A stretch of DNA of 64,000 nt from Monodelphis domestica (GCF_027887165.1 NC_077235.1:51547895-51611894), one strand, 5' to 3'; positions 1 through 11,569 are shown, numbered from the stretch's first letter. The notes: generated by a model from the letters alone, not told the origin. Made by a program: numbers and translations.

Positions 1-93
1 TCCAGCCTTGTGTTCTCCACAGTGATCTATCTTCACAGGAGACACTCAAGAACACTGGCTATCACCACGTCAAAGATCAGATGAACTTTACAT

Positions 94-293
94 TTTTTTA
101 ACCCCTTACCTTCTGTCTTGGAGTCAATACTGTTTATTGGTTCCAAGGCAGAAGAGTGGTAAGTGCTAGGCAATGGGGGTCAAGTGACTTGCCCAGGGTC
201 ACACAGCTAGGAAGTGTCTGAGGCCAGATTGGAACCCAGGACCTCCTGTTTCTGGGCCTGGCTCTCAATCCACTGAGCCACCTAGCTGCCTCC
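94..293 (-). mobile_element. WSINE1-like SINE with TSD
   Basis: Full-length tRNA-derived CORE-SINE in reverse orientation. The CCTTACCTTCTGTCTTGGAG 3' end comes first and the CACCTAGCTGCC head last. ACTTTACATTT flanks it on both sides (about 83-93 and 298-308), which marks L1-type insertion into an older L2 tail. Confidence 0.85.
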
Positions 294-400
294 TGGACTT
301 TACATTTATTAAGGGCCTACTATGTGCCCTCGAGAAGCTCACAGACTAATGGGGAGTAGGGACAGTGAGCTGGCCTTCTGCCCCTTGATGCCAGAGCACT
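294..400 (-). mobile_element. L2 3'-end fragment
   Basis: It reads TTTATTAAGGGCCTACTATG followed by GAAGCTCACAGACTAATGGG. This is the reverse complement of the L2 3' UTR, whose forward form carries 'gtaagctccttgagggcaggg' and 'cctggcacatagtaggc'. It was the target of the preceding SINE. Confidence 0.55.
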
Positions 401-1771
401 GCCTTATCAAGAGCTACCAGTTATGAGTCTGCCTTCCTAGAGAGGAGATGGTGTAGGGGAGAAGATGTCCCTGAAGTGCTGAGGAAATGTTTCCATTTTT
501 GTCCTTTTCACATCTTCAAAGTAAATAGGCCTTTGTAAAAGTTGAAGGTCAAATGAAATACTTTCTTAGCAGGATTCCATAGTCCTGTGCCCCCCATCCC
601 CAGATACTTGTGCTCATTCCTGGAAGCCTCTGCAATGCCTTCGAACTCTTGTCTTGCCTCCATGCACAAGTGCTTCCAGTGTAATGGTTTCCTGATTCCA
701 CTGGGAGGCCTTTGTTTTTGTTGGCCTCCCTCATTTGGCAATGGAGTCTCAGGGACCTCTGGCCCTCATGCTGACTGACTCCATTGCTCAGGTCCTCCAG
801 AGAAGCTGGGAGAGCAGTTGTTAGTCTTTAACACCTCCATAAACCTTAAGTTCCTCCAGCTCAGTGTTTTACCCTGATGCCCCTCTCCATTCAAAAAGGG
901 CTTAGATCTCCTTTTTTAAAGTGAAAGTGGCTTAGAAAGCAACCATCTGGGGCTGTCCAGAATCATGTGTGACATCATCAGCCTTGATAACCAACTTCGT
1001 CTGTCTGTAGCATGTATATGTACACATGTATGTATAAGACTTAAACACACACACACATACACACAAACACATGTTCCTCTCTCCATGCCAGCTCCTCCCT
1101 GGGAAAGACAGACTAATAACTTAGGCCAGTTTCTACATAGAACTGATCCCTCCTAGTTCATATCTAGTTGCCACATGACTGTCAAATGAGTCCTTCCACT
1201 GGCCTGGGGTCCCAGAGGTAACTCTTGAAGATCTTTTTTGTTGCTTGGGGCATCAGAGCTGTCCTGGGGTTACAAGACCTGACCTAGATTCGGACCCCTC
1301 AGTTATTGTATGTGGCTAGATGTCACAGTTGCAATTGAGATCCATGGTTCTATTCTCTGCATCTAGAAAGGGAAGAAATGAATGAAAAAAGCCAAGTGCT
1401 AGGGGCCAATATGGTCCCAGAGGGGTGCGGTGGGCCTTTAACTCTTCCTCTTATATCATCTCTCACTGGACAACACGAGAATCACTCAGTTTTCTGGGAT
1501 GCAAATTAGGCCCTAGTAAAGATTTTGTATTGGAAGAGCCACTTGCTGTAGGAAGGACTGGACATATGAAAGTAGAAATGCAAGCTTTAAAGTGTTGAAA
1601 TGGAGAATTTGTATTTACTAAACAAAACACAACAAAATGTTGGTAACTAGGAAACTGCCCTAGGAAAAGATTTTATTTTGCCTCCCAAAAATATCTAGTA
1701 GTCTCAGTACAGCATTCACCCCCAACTTTGGCTGCTGCTGCTGCTCAGAGAGCAGAAGCAACAGTGATGAT
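401..1771. other. No gene or clear repeat recognised
   Basis: Mixed-composition DNA with one short interrupted CA run near 1,045-1,070. The open frames are short, overlap on both strands and have no recognisable domain, so I see no support for coding. Confidence 0.4.
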
Positions 1772-1958
1772 GGGAGAGTAGCTAGGTAACATAGTGAATA
1801 GAGCACCAGGCCTGGAATTGGGAGGTCCTGAGTTCTAATGTGGTCTCACATACTTCCTAGCTGTGTGACCCTGGGCTAGTTACTTAACCCCCATTGCCTA
1901 ACCCTTGCCCTTTGGTCTTAGAGTTGTTACTAAGACAGAAAGTAAGAATTTTAATAAT
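1772..1958 (+). mobile_element. WSINE1-like SINE, older variant
   Basis: Head GTAGCTAGGTAACATAGTG, then the CORE with TAGCTGTGTGACCCTGGGC. The tail is of the 'TTAGAGTTGTTACTAAGACA' type, not the 'ccaatacacagtattg' type, so it belongs to an older subfamily. Confidence 0.8.
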
Positions 1959-1978
1959 AGTGATAAAAAATTATATTT

Positions 1979-2110
1979 AGGGGCACCTAGGTAGCACAGT
2001 GAATGGAGTGACAGGCCTGGAGGTCCTGGGTTCAAATTTGACTCCAGATACTTCCTAACCATGTGACCTAATTTTCTTAGAATTGACACTAAGGTAAGGG
2101 TTTAAAAAAC
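1979..2110 (+). mobile_element. SINE with internal deletion
   Basis: It starts GGGGCACCTAGGTAGCACAG and ends with a TAAGGGTTTAAAAAAC tail. The middle of the CORE is missing between the CCATGTGACC segment and the tail. It lies about 20 bp after another SINE in the same orientation. Confidence 0.75.
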
Positions 2111-2689
2111 AACAGAAACAATGGGAATCTTCTTGATCATAGCCAAACTTGGTGAGTGGTTCCTAAATTTCTAGCTTACTTGTGGCTGTTTACTCACAAG
2201 CACTGCCATGGGTTGTATGCCAGTCTGTTTGGCTAGGAGCATGTGATCCCTTGTCAGTCATCCACAAGTCATGATTGCCTTGTGATCATGTTCTTGACAT
2301 AGTGTACTTAAGACAGTGAATGAGCACAATGTCGAGTGACTATGTAATATTACACTTGGGCTGCATTGATGATGATACCTTGGACTTGGGCCTCTGGCAT
2401 ATGGCTGATCACACTTAAATTTGGTCCTTCCACCCTCCATCATAATCTTGCTATGATGCTATGATCTATGTGGTCAGTGATGCCAACATTAAACTGAGGT
2501 TCATCCTTGCTCTAAATCTTATTGATTTCCACAGCAAATGAAGGGCAGGGAGAGCTTCTGTCTTGGTTTAGGAACTTGGGCTCCCTCCAGAAAGTTGATC
2601 AGGAGCTATTAGCTCTGGAAGTCACTATACCTTTCATACATGGTAATTGCTGTCATTGAGATCAGTGAAGGGAGGGTGGATAGAACTTA
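2111..2689. other. No gene or clear repeat recognised
   Basis: Unique-looking DNA between a SINE and an L2. The minus-strand frame at 2,258-2,443 is short and has no recognisable motif. Confidence 0.35.
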
Positions 2690-3320
2690 AGTCTCCCATA
2701 GATTCCCTCTCTCCTTACATCTGTTTGGTGTCCTTCCCTCAAATCTTTCCCCATTCTGATCTATCCCCCATGCAGTTGCCAACATGATTTTTCTAAAGTA
2801 CAGATATGCCTTTGTTCCTTCCCCTCCAACTTAATAAATTCCAGTGTCTCCCTACCACTTTTAGATCAAATATAAACACCACTGTTGACCATATAGAGCT
2901 CTTCACAGCCAAGTTCCACATTGTATTTCCAGGCATTTTACATAATACTGCCCTTCATGCATTACAGCCTAGCAACTTGGCCTTCTTGGTGTTCCTCAGA
3001 TGCCAAGTTATCTTCATCCTCTTTGCCTTTGCATTCACTTTTTCTCCTCCCTGGAATGTACTTCCTTACTCGACTCTCTTGGAATCCCTGTTTTTTGTTT
3101 TGTTTTTTTTTTGCTTCAACATAGGTATCATCTTCAGGAGGCCTTTTAAAAAGTCTCCTGAGCTACTTTGTATTTTCTTTACATATACCGATATATGTGT
3201 ACAATTCGCCTCTCTCCTTAGAATGTAAGCTAATCAAGGGTGAAGACTGTTTTAGTTTTTGTCTTTAATAAGCACAGTGCCTGGCACATAGTAGGCATTT
3301 GATAATATGCCTATGGATTT
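2690..3320 (+). mobile_element. L2 3' part
   Basis: It carries the marsupial L2 order: the 'ctaaagtacagatatg' segment, the AATAAATTCCAGTGTCTCCC segment, a CTCCCTGGAATG segment, then AGAATGTAAGCTAATCAAGG and CAGTGCCTGGCACATAGTAG at the 3' end. The 140-aa frame at 2,806-3,228 is a translation of this repeat, not a host gene. Confidence 0.8.
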
Positions 3321-3329
3321 ATTGCTCTA

Positions 3330-3915
3330 GCTTGAACCCATTTCATCCTTTCTAGCAGATTGTCTCATCTAGTCTTTCACTCCCACTCTTTCCCTAATCT
3401 TATGCCACTCCCTGAATACTGGCTATTTCCCTACTGCCTATAAACATGTCCATGTCTCTTCTATCCTCAAAAATCCATCACTTGATCCACCCATCCCTGC
3501 TAGAAATCATCTTGTATCTTTCCTTTCTTTTGTAGCTAACCTCCAACATGCCTCCAGTTGGTATCCACTTTCTTTCTGCTCACTCTCTTCTTACCTCTAC
3601 AGTCTGGCTTCTCCCTTCATCATTCCACCAGAACTACTCTTTCCAAGTTACTTATGATCTTTTAATTCCCAGATCTCTTGGATTTTTCTCAGTACCCAGC
3701 TCTCATGACTTCTCAACAGCCTCTGACACTGTTGGAACACCTTTTCCTCCTTGATAGTCTCTTCTCTCTGGGTTTTCATGACACCGATCTCTAGTTCTTC
3801 TCGTTGTTTGACTGATCTTTCTCAAACCCTATGTAGGATCTTCATCCAGGTCATTCTCATAAGGGTCTGTCTTGGGCTGCCTTCTTGTCTCCCTCCATAC
3901 TTTTTCTCTTGGTGA
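3330..3915 (+). mobile_element. L2 reverse-transcriptase segment
   Basis: The nucleotide order matches L2 ORF2: CACTTGATCCACCCATCC, then a CCAGAACTACTC stretch, then a decayed RT palm (CCTCTGACACTGTTGGAACA, from the family's 'AAFDTVDHPLL' motif). Many changes break the frame, so the copy is old. Sequence that looks like its continuation reappears at about 4,726 after an insert. Confidence 0.75.
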
Positions 3916-4725
3916 TCTCTTGGATTTATTTATCATTTCTATGAGTTCCTCCTGGAATCTCCATTTTGTGGAATGGCCTGGGCCAACCATTCTTCATTCT
4001 TCTAGATCTGTTTGTGATCTTTAGATGTGTCATCTTTTTTGTTTTTCAATCCTTACCTTCTTAGTAATTCTCTTTAAGATGGAGGAGGCAAGGGCAAGGG
4101 CTTGGTGGGGTTAAGTGACTTTTCCAGGGTCACCTGCATTTAAGAAGCACCTGAGGCCAGTTTTGAACCCAGATCCTCCTGATTCCTGGCCTGGCACTCT
4201 ATCCACTGTGCTACTTTAGCTTCCATTATCATCTACTTTCTCACCCCCACTTCCTTTAGCCCTGTGATCTAACCATGGAACATCTCTGTCCCTTCGATCC
4301 CTTTTTCCCATTGTTGAGTTCTCTCTGGAAGCTTCTTTTTGTGGAAAGGCCCAGGCCAACCATCCTTCATTCTTCACCCAAGTGGGCTTCTAACCCTCCA
4401 CACTTCTCTACTATGTCTCAACTGTCTTCTTACCTTGGAAGTTCCCTCATCCCCTGTGGCCTTCTTACTGTGGAACATCCTTCTGTCTCTGTAGGCCCCT
4501 TCTCCCATTTATGAGTTCCTTCTGGAAACTCCAGTTTGAGGAAAGGCCCATTTCTCTGCTGATCCTGCTTCTGACCCTCTGGACTATGCTTCTGTCTCCT
4601 GCCCCCAACTTTGCTCCTACCCCCTTTCAGCTTCTTTTCTCTTTTTCTGTTATGATGTAATTCTTTGAGGGCAGAGATTGCCTTTTTGCTTATATTTCTA
4701 TCCCCAGACTTGACCTGACTGTGCA
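3916..4725. repeat. Insert of diverged ~200-bp units in L2
   Basis: Three related segments begin near 3,941 (TGAGTTCCTCCTGGAATCTC), 4,314 (TTGAGTTCTCTCTGGAAGC) and 4,512 (ATGAGTTCCTTCTGGAAACT). Each continues into 'TGTGGAAAGGCCCAGGCC' or a close variant. The last two are about 198 bp apart. The end (TTTGAGGGCAGAGATTGCC) resembles an L2 or LTR tail. The family is unidentified. Confidence 0.4.
4036..4225 (-). mobile_element. Diverged CORE-SINE
   Basis: Reverse orientation with AAGTGACTTTTCCAGGGTCA, then CCTGAGGCCAGTTTTGAACC, then GGCACTCTATCCACTGTGCT. It is more diverged than most SINEs here and lies between two of the ~200-bp units. Confidence 0.65.
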
Positions 4726-5765
4726 GATGATACTCGGATCTTTTTATGGAGCCCTAACTTCTTGACCTCTAGTTGCAAACTGCCTGAAGGACACTGCAAA
4801 ATGAATATCCTCTAAACTTCTTTTTTTAACCCTGAAATCAACAGAATCAATACTATATATCCGTTCCAAGGCAGAAGAGAGGTAAGGGCTAGGCAATGGG
4901 AGTCAAATGATTTGCCCAGTCACACAGCTAGGAAGTGTCTGAGGCCACATTTGAACTCGGGACCTCCCATCTCTGGACCTGGCTGTCAGTCCACTGAGCC
5001 ATTCAGCTGCCCCCTGGACTTATTAAATAGAACATGTCCAACCTTGAACTATCTTTTTCATCAAACCCCTTCCTCTTCCAAACTTCCATATTAATGTTGA
5101 GAGTAACACTTTTGTCAGGTCCCATCCATTCAACCTTTGAACCCTCTCTCTTTTACCTCTCCCTCCTCCTCCTCTGTCATCACTAGTGCAGGCCCTCATT
5201 ACCTCATGCCTGGACTATTGCAATAGCTGTTGGCGAGTCTGTCTGCCTCAAGTCTCTCCCCACTCAGCTTCCAAAGTGTTCTTCCTGAAGCACATGGCTG
5301 ACCTACCCCTGCAGCTCACACTCAGTAAACTCCAGGGGCTCCTTCAGTTACCTCCAGAATTGCATTATGAAATCCCCTATTTGTCTTTCAAGCCCTTCCT
5401 AACCTGGCCCCTTCCTGCTTTTCCAATCTTACCTATTATTCTCCTCTATATACTTTATATATTTTTCCATAACCACCTCCCATGCCTGGAATGCCTTTTC
5501 TTTTCTCAGTCTCCTGGCTTCTTTAAAAGGCTCAGATAAAATCTGAGCTTTTCTGGAACCCCTCAGTGCTCGTATCTTCCCTCTGAGATTATCTACTATT
5601 TACCCTGAATATATCTTGCATGTGTAGAATTATTTACATCCTGTCTCTATTACACCGAGTTCCATGAGGGCAGGATGCTTTTTGCTTCTCTTTGTATCCC
5701 TGGCATTAGTGGGTCAGTCCCTGGCATATAGTAGGCACTTAATAAGTGCTCGTTGACTAATTCCT
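4726..5765 (+). mobile_element. L2 C-terminal coding part and 3' end
   Basis: It continues the L2 at 3,330-3,915. GATGATACTCGGATC matches the 'YADDSQI' region. Further on, CTCATTACCTCATGCCTGGA and TATTGCAATAGCTG encode ALITSCLDYCNS, the L2 thumb. It ends in a canonical L2 3' UTR, GGCATATAGTAGGCACTTAA. A SINE interrupts it at 4,820-5,012. Confidence 0.8.
4820..5012 (-). mobile_element. WSINE1-like SINE
   Basis: Reverse SINE inside an L2. It has CAATACTATATATCCGTTCC, AAGTGTCTGAGGCCACATTT and the head complement CATTCAGCTGCCCCC. Flanking bases CTTCT and GGACTT give no clear TSD. Confidence 0.8.
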
Positions 5766-5819
5766 CCTCTGTGGCTAATGCTTTTTTCCCCAAGGCAAAT
5801 TATGGTCTTCTCCCTCACC

Positions 5820-6010
5820 TCAGGTTATAGAATTATTCTTCTAGAGCTAGAAGGCATTGCAGATATTATGTGGTCCAACACCGTTATTTTTCAAATGGGA
5901 AAACTGAGATCAAGAGAAATAGAGTGAATTAGGGTCACATAGGCAGTAGAGCCCAGGATCATCTTCAGGTCTCCTGACTCCAAGGGCTAGTGCTCTTGAT
6001 GTTTGGTTGG
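5820..6010 (+). mobile_element. MIR3-like ancient SINE
   Basis: The order AGAGCTAGAAGGCATTGCAG, then TGGTCCAACACC, then AAATGGGAAAACTGAGATC, then AGGTCTCCTGACTCC is that of MIR/MIR3-type ancient SINEs. It is heavily diverged. Confidence 0.5.
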
Positions 6011-6329
6011 ATCCTTGATCTCTTCATCCCTCTACAAGTGCAAGTTACAACCCTCTCTATATACTTTCCCAAGCTGGGAGTCTCGTCTTGATCTGTTCAT
6101 CCATCCTTTATTTATTTGTTTGTTTGTTTATTGGTTTGAAAATTTTTACTTAATTCATTGATTTAGAATATTTTTCTCATCCTTCCTTTAGAAGAGGATT
6201 CAGAGTCACGGGATTTAGAATGAAAAGGAAAGTGTCCTCTCCTTAGAGAAGACTTCTACTTAAGATTTATGGACCTTTTATTGCATTTTACTTTTAGGAT
6301 TGCTGGCCTTTTACTGCTTTTGAATCCTG

Positions 6330-6470
6330 GCTCTGCCCTTTCTATCTCTGTTGCCTGGGGCATGTCCCTTCCCCTCCCTGGGCCTCAGTTTCTGCCTTTG
6401 AAAAAAGAGATTGGATGGGATGGCCCCTGGGATCCCTTCCAGCCCTAGATCCTAAGTAAGATTTGAGATG
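6330..6470 (+). mobile_element. MIR-like SINE 3' part
   Basis: TCCCTGGGCCTCAGTTTCTG is followed by GGATGGGATGGCCCCTGGGA and CCTTCCAGCCCTAGATCCTA. This is the usual MIR-family CORE end and tail order. Confidence 0.55.
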
Positions 6471-6954
6471 ATCATTTCCCAAGAGATGGAGCCAGAAACA
6501 GGGATATTGATAGCTTCTTAGCTGAAATTAAAGAAAGGGGTGAATTCCAGGCAAAGGGAACAGCTTAGGCCTGGAGTTCATCACCTGGGGTCTGGAAATT
6601 TGTTATTTGAGTGTTTTGATCACTAATTGGGCATAGTTAGTGTTTGCTTTGTAATCTTCTGCATTTTATTTATCCAAAACCTTATTCTGAGAAGGGGCCC
6701 ATTGGTTTCCCCGACTTCCAAAGAGATCAGGATGCACAAAAAGATGAAGAAGCCCTGGCCTCAATGAATGCCTGCTGGATGGACAGTTAGCTCCAGGGGC
6801 AGCTTGCCTGGTGCACAAAGAGTTAAAAAACAAGCCAGGTTTCACCTTTCTCTTTGTTTTAATGCTATGGAATCACATTGCCATCTAGTGTCCTTTTAGA
6901 TTGCTGCTAAAAGCACAAAACAGGCTGTTTTCTCTAAATCCTCGCCTTGAATTT
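6471..6954. other. Unique DNA, one CTCF-like site
   Basis: I recognise no gene. The only notable motif is the CTCF-like site at 6,880-6,890, listed separately. Confidence 0.3.
6880..6890 (-). promoter_or_regulatory. CTCF-like core motif
   Basis: The reverse complement reads CACTAGATGGC, close to the CTCF core CCACTAGGGGGC or CACTAGATGGC. Motif only, with no proof of binding. Confidence 0.3.
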
Positions 6955-7170
6955 AATTAGACAAACATTTATTAAGCACCTACGCAGTATGGTAGGCCCT
7001 GAACATGGAAAAATAAAAACGACAAGGGTCCATGGCCTGCAGAAGCCCAATTTTTTACTGCAGGTGCCCATGGCCTGGGAGTGAGGGAGGGGTATGCCAT
7101 GTAGATGATTCTCTTAACAAGGGAGACAATGATGGAGCCTGGGAAAGGAGAGGAAGGCACTGGAAACGCT
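6955..7170 (-). mobile_element. L2 3'-end fragment, weak
   Basis: CAAACATTTATTAAGCACC and TGGTAGGCCCTGAACATGG match the reversed L2 3' terminus. Downstream similarity fades quickly. Confidence 0.4.
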
Positions 7171-7559
7171 GGCTTCAGTCTCTTCCCTCCAAGGTCTCTT
7201 TTTGAATACAGATAGCAGTTATCCGGCCATCACATATACAACAAAATTCTCCTGCTCTCTATACACTCCCTAGAAATGAGCCCCTCCATCTTTTATTATG
7301 TGTACCTGGTATCTATCTCTCAGGGAATCTTGCTAAGTTAAACTGCTTGGGAGAAGGGCGTGTTCAGCTCCATATTTATCACTCTCCAGCTCTACAAGTA
7401 CAGGGATAAGAAAATGGGGTGGTGGACTGAGAGCAGATAGAGGAAGCTGGTAGCTTCCCTGAGGTTTGGGGAGCTGAGCCCTAAAAGAAAGGAAATCCGA
7501 GATCTGGATGGGAAGGGGAAAGAATTGCTGCTGGGAGGGAGAAGCTTGTGTCTACACAG

Positions 7560-7860
7560 ATGGGGTCCATTATTTGGGAGTCAGTTTGACCGAAAGGTAC
7601 AGTGTGTGAAGGGGAATGTTTCTGGGGAGGGGAAGGCAGGGTTAGGAAGATGAGTTCTGATTTGTTGAAATGGTGATGCCTTAAGACATCCTGAGAGAAA
7701 TGTCCAGCAAATAGGCACCTGGTGATGTGGGGATGGAGATCTATCTGGGGTGATTAGATGGATGTGTGACTCATCTGCATAAGAGATAATACTTGAACCT
7801 GTGGGAGCTGATTAAATCACTAAGAGACAGTGCGGGGAGAGGGCCAGAAATCACCTTGGT
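7560..7860 (-). mobile_element. L2 coding-region fragment
   Basis: Reversed L2: ACAGTGTGTGAAGGGGAATG, then GATGAGTTCTGATTTGTTGA, then GTGACTCATCTGCATAAGAG and GAACCTGTGGGAGCTGATTA. The order matches the complement of L2 ORF2 with gaps. Confidence 0.6.
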
Positions 7861-7914
7861 TTAAATTATTTTCTGGATCTGAAAATGACAGTCTTCACCA
7901 TCTTGATTAGTTTT

Positions 7915-8280
7915 TTCCCCCTTTTTTTAAGCAGCAACTAAAACGTTGGCTGCCGCATGAGTCACCCCTGCGGCCATGTGATGGGCTTCAGCCTCCCTGC
8001 TGGGGAACTGTTTTTCATGAGATGTGGCAACATTGCCATCTTTAGGCATCTGGGGATATTGCTGCTAAGAGATCATCAGCACCATGCTCTTTTCTTTTAT
8101 CCCTTAAAAACATATATTTAAAAGCCCCCGACGTTTGATGGATGCCTGTTGTCAGCTGGACATCCACCCTCCCGACTGACTGCTCCCTTGTGACAAAGAA
8201 AAACAATTAGGCAAAAGCAGCAGAGACAGCGCCCGACAATTGCACGCAATCTTCTTTCCTTGTACTTCCTTACCTCTTGA
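7915..8280. promoter_or_regulatory. Possible conserved non-coding element
   Basis: A repeat-free block between two L2 pieces, rich in short transcription-factor-like motifs. These are an AP-1-like ATGAGTCAC, a spaced C/EBP-like palindrome ATTGCACGCAAT near 8,240, and TTTAAAAGC. There is no open frame of note. The regulatory role is inference. Confidence 0.25.
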
Positions 8281-8589
8281 CCAGTCTCAGTTTTCCATGA
8301 CCTTCATTGGGTTTTTTCCCCCCATTTCTCGGAGCATTCTTTTTTCACTGATCTGTTCATTTACATGGCTGTGATTGTGTCTGGTGTTCTGGATCTGTTT
8401 ATTTCACCGTGTTAGTTCATACAAAATCTTTCCTTGTTCCTCACATTCATCATTTCTTACTCTGCAGTAATATTCTATTGTATTTCCACGCCACAGTTTT
8501 TTCAGCCATTCATTGCATCAATTATAAAGCACTTATTAAGCACCTCAGATGGGCATGGTTCAAGGCCTTGAGATTGAGAAATGTTGACT

Positions 8590-9110
8590 GATTGGTTTGC
8601 AAACACCTACTATGTGCTGGCACTGTGCTACATGAAAAATGATCTCTGTAATCTTTTCTCAAAGAGCTGACAAGTAGATTTATTAAGTACACAAATCAAG
8701 TAAATACAAATTCATTAAATTCGAGGTAGTTTGGGAGGGAGGGAGGGCATTCACTGGCAGTTGGGAGGACTGCAAAGGGGGCAGAGAAGGGTTCCAGGGG
8801 GTGGAGATGAGGAGGGAGAATGTTTTATCCATAAGAGGGAAGAGGGACACATAAAGAGAAAGGAAGATTGACCACATGGCCTTGAAGTAGATGGCATTCT
8901 CATTCAGATTGTTGCAGTGAGTGGCTGGGTGGTCTCTCAACAGATTTTTGGAAGTTAGGTGGGAGGAGAAGGGTAATAAGTTGTTCTGCAGACCTGTTGA
9001 ATTGGAGATGCCTATGGGGCTGAATTTGTAGATTTGGAGGCATTTGCAGAGACAATACAGGAACCCAGGACAGTACATGTATGTATGGAAGGAGGAAGAG
9101 GGGGCCCAGA
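8590..9110 (-). mobile_element. L2 fragment
   Basis: It starts with a reversed L2 3' end, CACCTACTATGTGCTGGCAC. It then runs through GGGAGGGCATTCACTGGCAG and GAGACAATACAGGAACC-type sequence. The minus-strand 131-aa frame at 8,683-9,078 overlaps this repeat and is not a host gene. Confidence 0.6.
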
Positions 9111-10419
9111 ACAGAGCTGAACCAAATCTATCAAATTCCAGAAAATTACTGTCTTCACCAATTTCTTTTGACTTAAAAATGTTTTAGGAGAAAATTTACA
9201 CTAAATCTCAATAGACACTGCAATAACTCCTCAGTGACAATTTAAATGAATTAATTTCAGTGTCCATCTGGCTGCTCTCTCCAATCATTTTCTTTTCCTT
9301 CTCTGAACACAATGATTCTTCCCCCCCCCTGCAAACATGTGAAACATTTTATTTGCTATGAGTTGATAGCTTTCAGGCTTTTCAGAAAAACAAGAAAAGG
9401 TAAGAGAAAATAAATGACAAGTTCTTGCTCCCAAACAAAATATCCATTGGAAATGTGCCAGCGCTTTCAGAGTTTCCTACTTAAGCATGGATACAAATCG
9501 AAATCAAGGGTAAGAACAGGTCTGAAACAGACCCCCCCCAAATAAACCCAAACACCTCCTTTTTAAAAAGAAGTGCACTTCAGCCCATAATCAGCAAAAT
9601 GGTTATTGAATGGGGGAACAGCTGGGGGGGGGGTCCTTTGTTGCTGTCTTGTTTTCTTCCCTCCTTCTCTCTCTCCCATCCCTCCCCCAGCAGCAAAGAA
9701 ACAAAGACCCCTCTCCCTTTCCCCCTCCCCTCTCTTTCTGCAGCTACTGTGACGTGGCCGCCCTGGGCTCCATTTTCCTCTCCAGCTCTGCCTGCTCAAG
9801 CTGGAGACAGACGGTGTGTGTAACATGGAGGCTTGACAACAGCGCCTCTGAGGTCTCTGGTTGTGTTGCAGCTTCTCTCATTCCATGGGCTCTGATACAC
9901 TCTTAAGGCTTCTTGGGATAATGCAGCTGAAGGCTGTGTATTTTCCATATTCTCGCCACAGATAGTATACAATGAAAAAATATGGATTGGGGACCTCAAG
10001 CCTGAGCTAGGCATAAAAAGGCAGGAATAACTCAGTGCTTTTTTGCATTGGACTGAGGGATGCTCAGATGCACCCAATTTCATTTGAAGAAAGAGAGAGC
10101 CCTAGCTAGCTAGCCTCTGGTGGGATCAGGAATGCTGAAGACTGGACAGTAACCCTTGAGCTAACTAAATTTAAAAAAAGAGGCAGGAGTAAGGAGAGGC
10201 AGGAGTGAGGAGAACATGCTGGGCATGGGGCAGGTCCTGCCTTGTACAAATACACAAAGAAAGCTTCTCTGATGTCTCTCTCCCCAAGTAGAAATTGTTT
10301 TTCTCTTTCTCAGTTCTTTGAGCTTTAGTTCTGTGATCTCTTGCTATTATCCCTCTTTACTCTGTTTTGTACTTTTCTGGCCATAGCTTGGAGCCCCCAC
10401 ATTGATATTTGGCATATAA
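9111..10419. other. Unique DNA, no gene recognised
   Basis: AT-rich, then polypurine/polypyrimidine-rich around 9,620-9,760 (a run of ten G, then CCCTCCC tracts). Overlapping 74-98 aa frames lie on both strands between 9,563 and 10,083. They reflect this biased composition and show no domain. Confidence 0.35.
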
Positions 10420-10575
10420 TTTATGGTTTTCAGAGTACTTTTTACATTCTCATTTGCCCTCACAATACCTTGAGGTAGATATAAAAATGATTATTCCCAT
10501 TTTACAAATGAAAAACAGGCCCTGAGGGGTTCCATTTGGAATTCAAGTCTTCTGGGATTTCAGGCCCAGGCCTCT
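10420..10575 (-). mobile_element. MIR-like SINE
   Basis: It contains CACAATACCTTGAGGTAGAT, then CCCATTTTACAAATGAAAAA. This is the reversed MIR CORE. Confidence 0.5.
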
Positions 10576-11569
10576 TCTTAGCTCTTGGGCCTTACTGCCA
10601 CAAGGGCAGGGAATGGGCCGTTTTCAATTTTTGTATCATCAATGTCTACAGTAAGTACCATCTTATATAGAGAGCTTAGTAACTGTTCATTGAATTGTAA
10701 AGAAATGTCAAACAAATTAGGTTCCTCCTTTCCCTATAATCACTTGCCCCTGGAAGTACATACGAGCTCCTCTGTATCACAGCCATCCAGAAAAATCACT
10801 GCTGACTCCAGTGGTGAGCATCTCCAAACCTGAAGTGGCCTTACAAAAGAAGCTAGTACAAGAAGAGAAAGGCCTTCCTCTCCTCCCAGGGAAACCAGGC
10901 ACTGTGATTGGACACATAGTGACTAGGATAGTCAAACAAAGCCTCCCTCCTCAAAAGGCCAGGATCACAAAGACCGTACTTAGTCTTGAAGGTGCTGAGC
11001 CCAGTTGCAGAGCTAAGCAGGTGCTGGCCATTGTGCTATTCTCAAATGGGAAGAGAGGAGAAAGGCCAAGCAATCCAGTTCTAAGCTTCATCCTTAAAAA
11101 AACAAATTTGAAGCTTCAAAAACCACCTGTATTCTGTATGCCCATGGTATGTGAACCAACTTTGGTTCTTTGTCCTTTTTTCTTTATAAAAGTGTGCTCC
11201 TTGAAAAGAGGCATCGGGCACTTGAAATCTATCTGAATATGTACAGGAAGACAGCAGTGGCAGCGGAAGTGCCTAGGTTGTCACTGTGCAGTGCCTCATC
11301 CAGCCCTCCTTAAGACCAAGTGCAAATACTTGTAAGCTCTCTTGAGGAGGAAGAAGTGTACAGATCTGGCTTGCAAAACCAGCTACTGCTACTGAACTCA
11401 CCTACCTCAACATCTAAAATTCAAGTTACATACACTATTTCAGTAGTCTTCCTGTTATCAAAACTGATGCTCAACAAGTGGAGCAGCTACAAAACTGTGA
11501 TGCAGTGAAGACTGGGGGTGGGGGGGTTGGAGTCAGAAAACTTAAGATTTGAATCATAAGTATGTTTGA
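10576..11569. other. Unique DNA with unsupported 141-aa frame
   Basis: The plus-strand frame at 10,811-11,236 is the longest non-repeat frame here. It lacks recognisable domains or splice structure, and is Lys/Leu-rich without repeats. I see no firm sign of coding. Confidence 0.3.

Noticed and set aside
93-293. tRNA gene-like box sequences in SINE heads
   Set aside because: They are tRNA-derived SINE promoters; no cloverleaf of a functional tRNA is present.
2806-3228. 140-aa frame
   Set aside because: Translation of L2 3' sequence.
9563-10083. Overlapping 74-98 aa frames on both strands
   Set aside because: Caused by polypurine/polypyrimidine DNA; no motif and no gene structure.
10811-11236. 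141-aa open frame outside repeats
   Set aside because: No domain, no conserved-looking motif and no splice or promoter context. One frame of this length is expected by chance in 64 kb.
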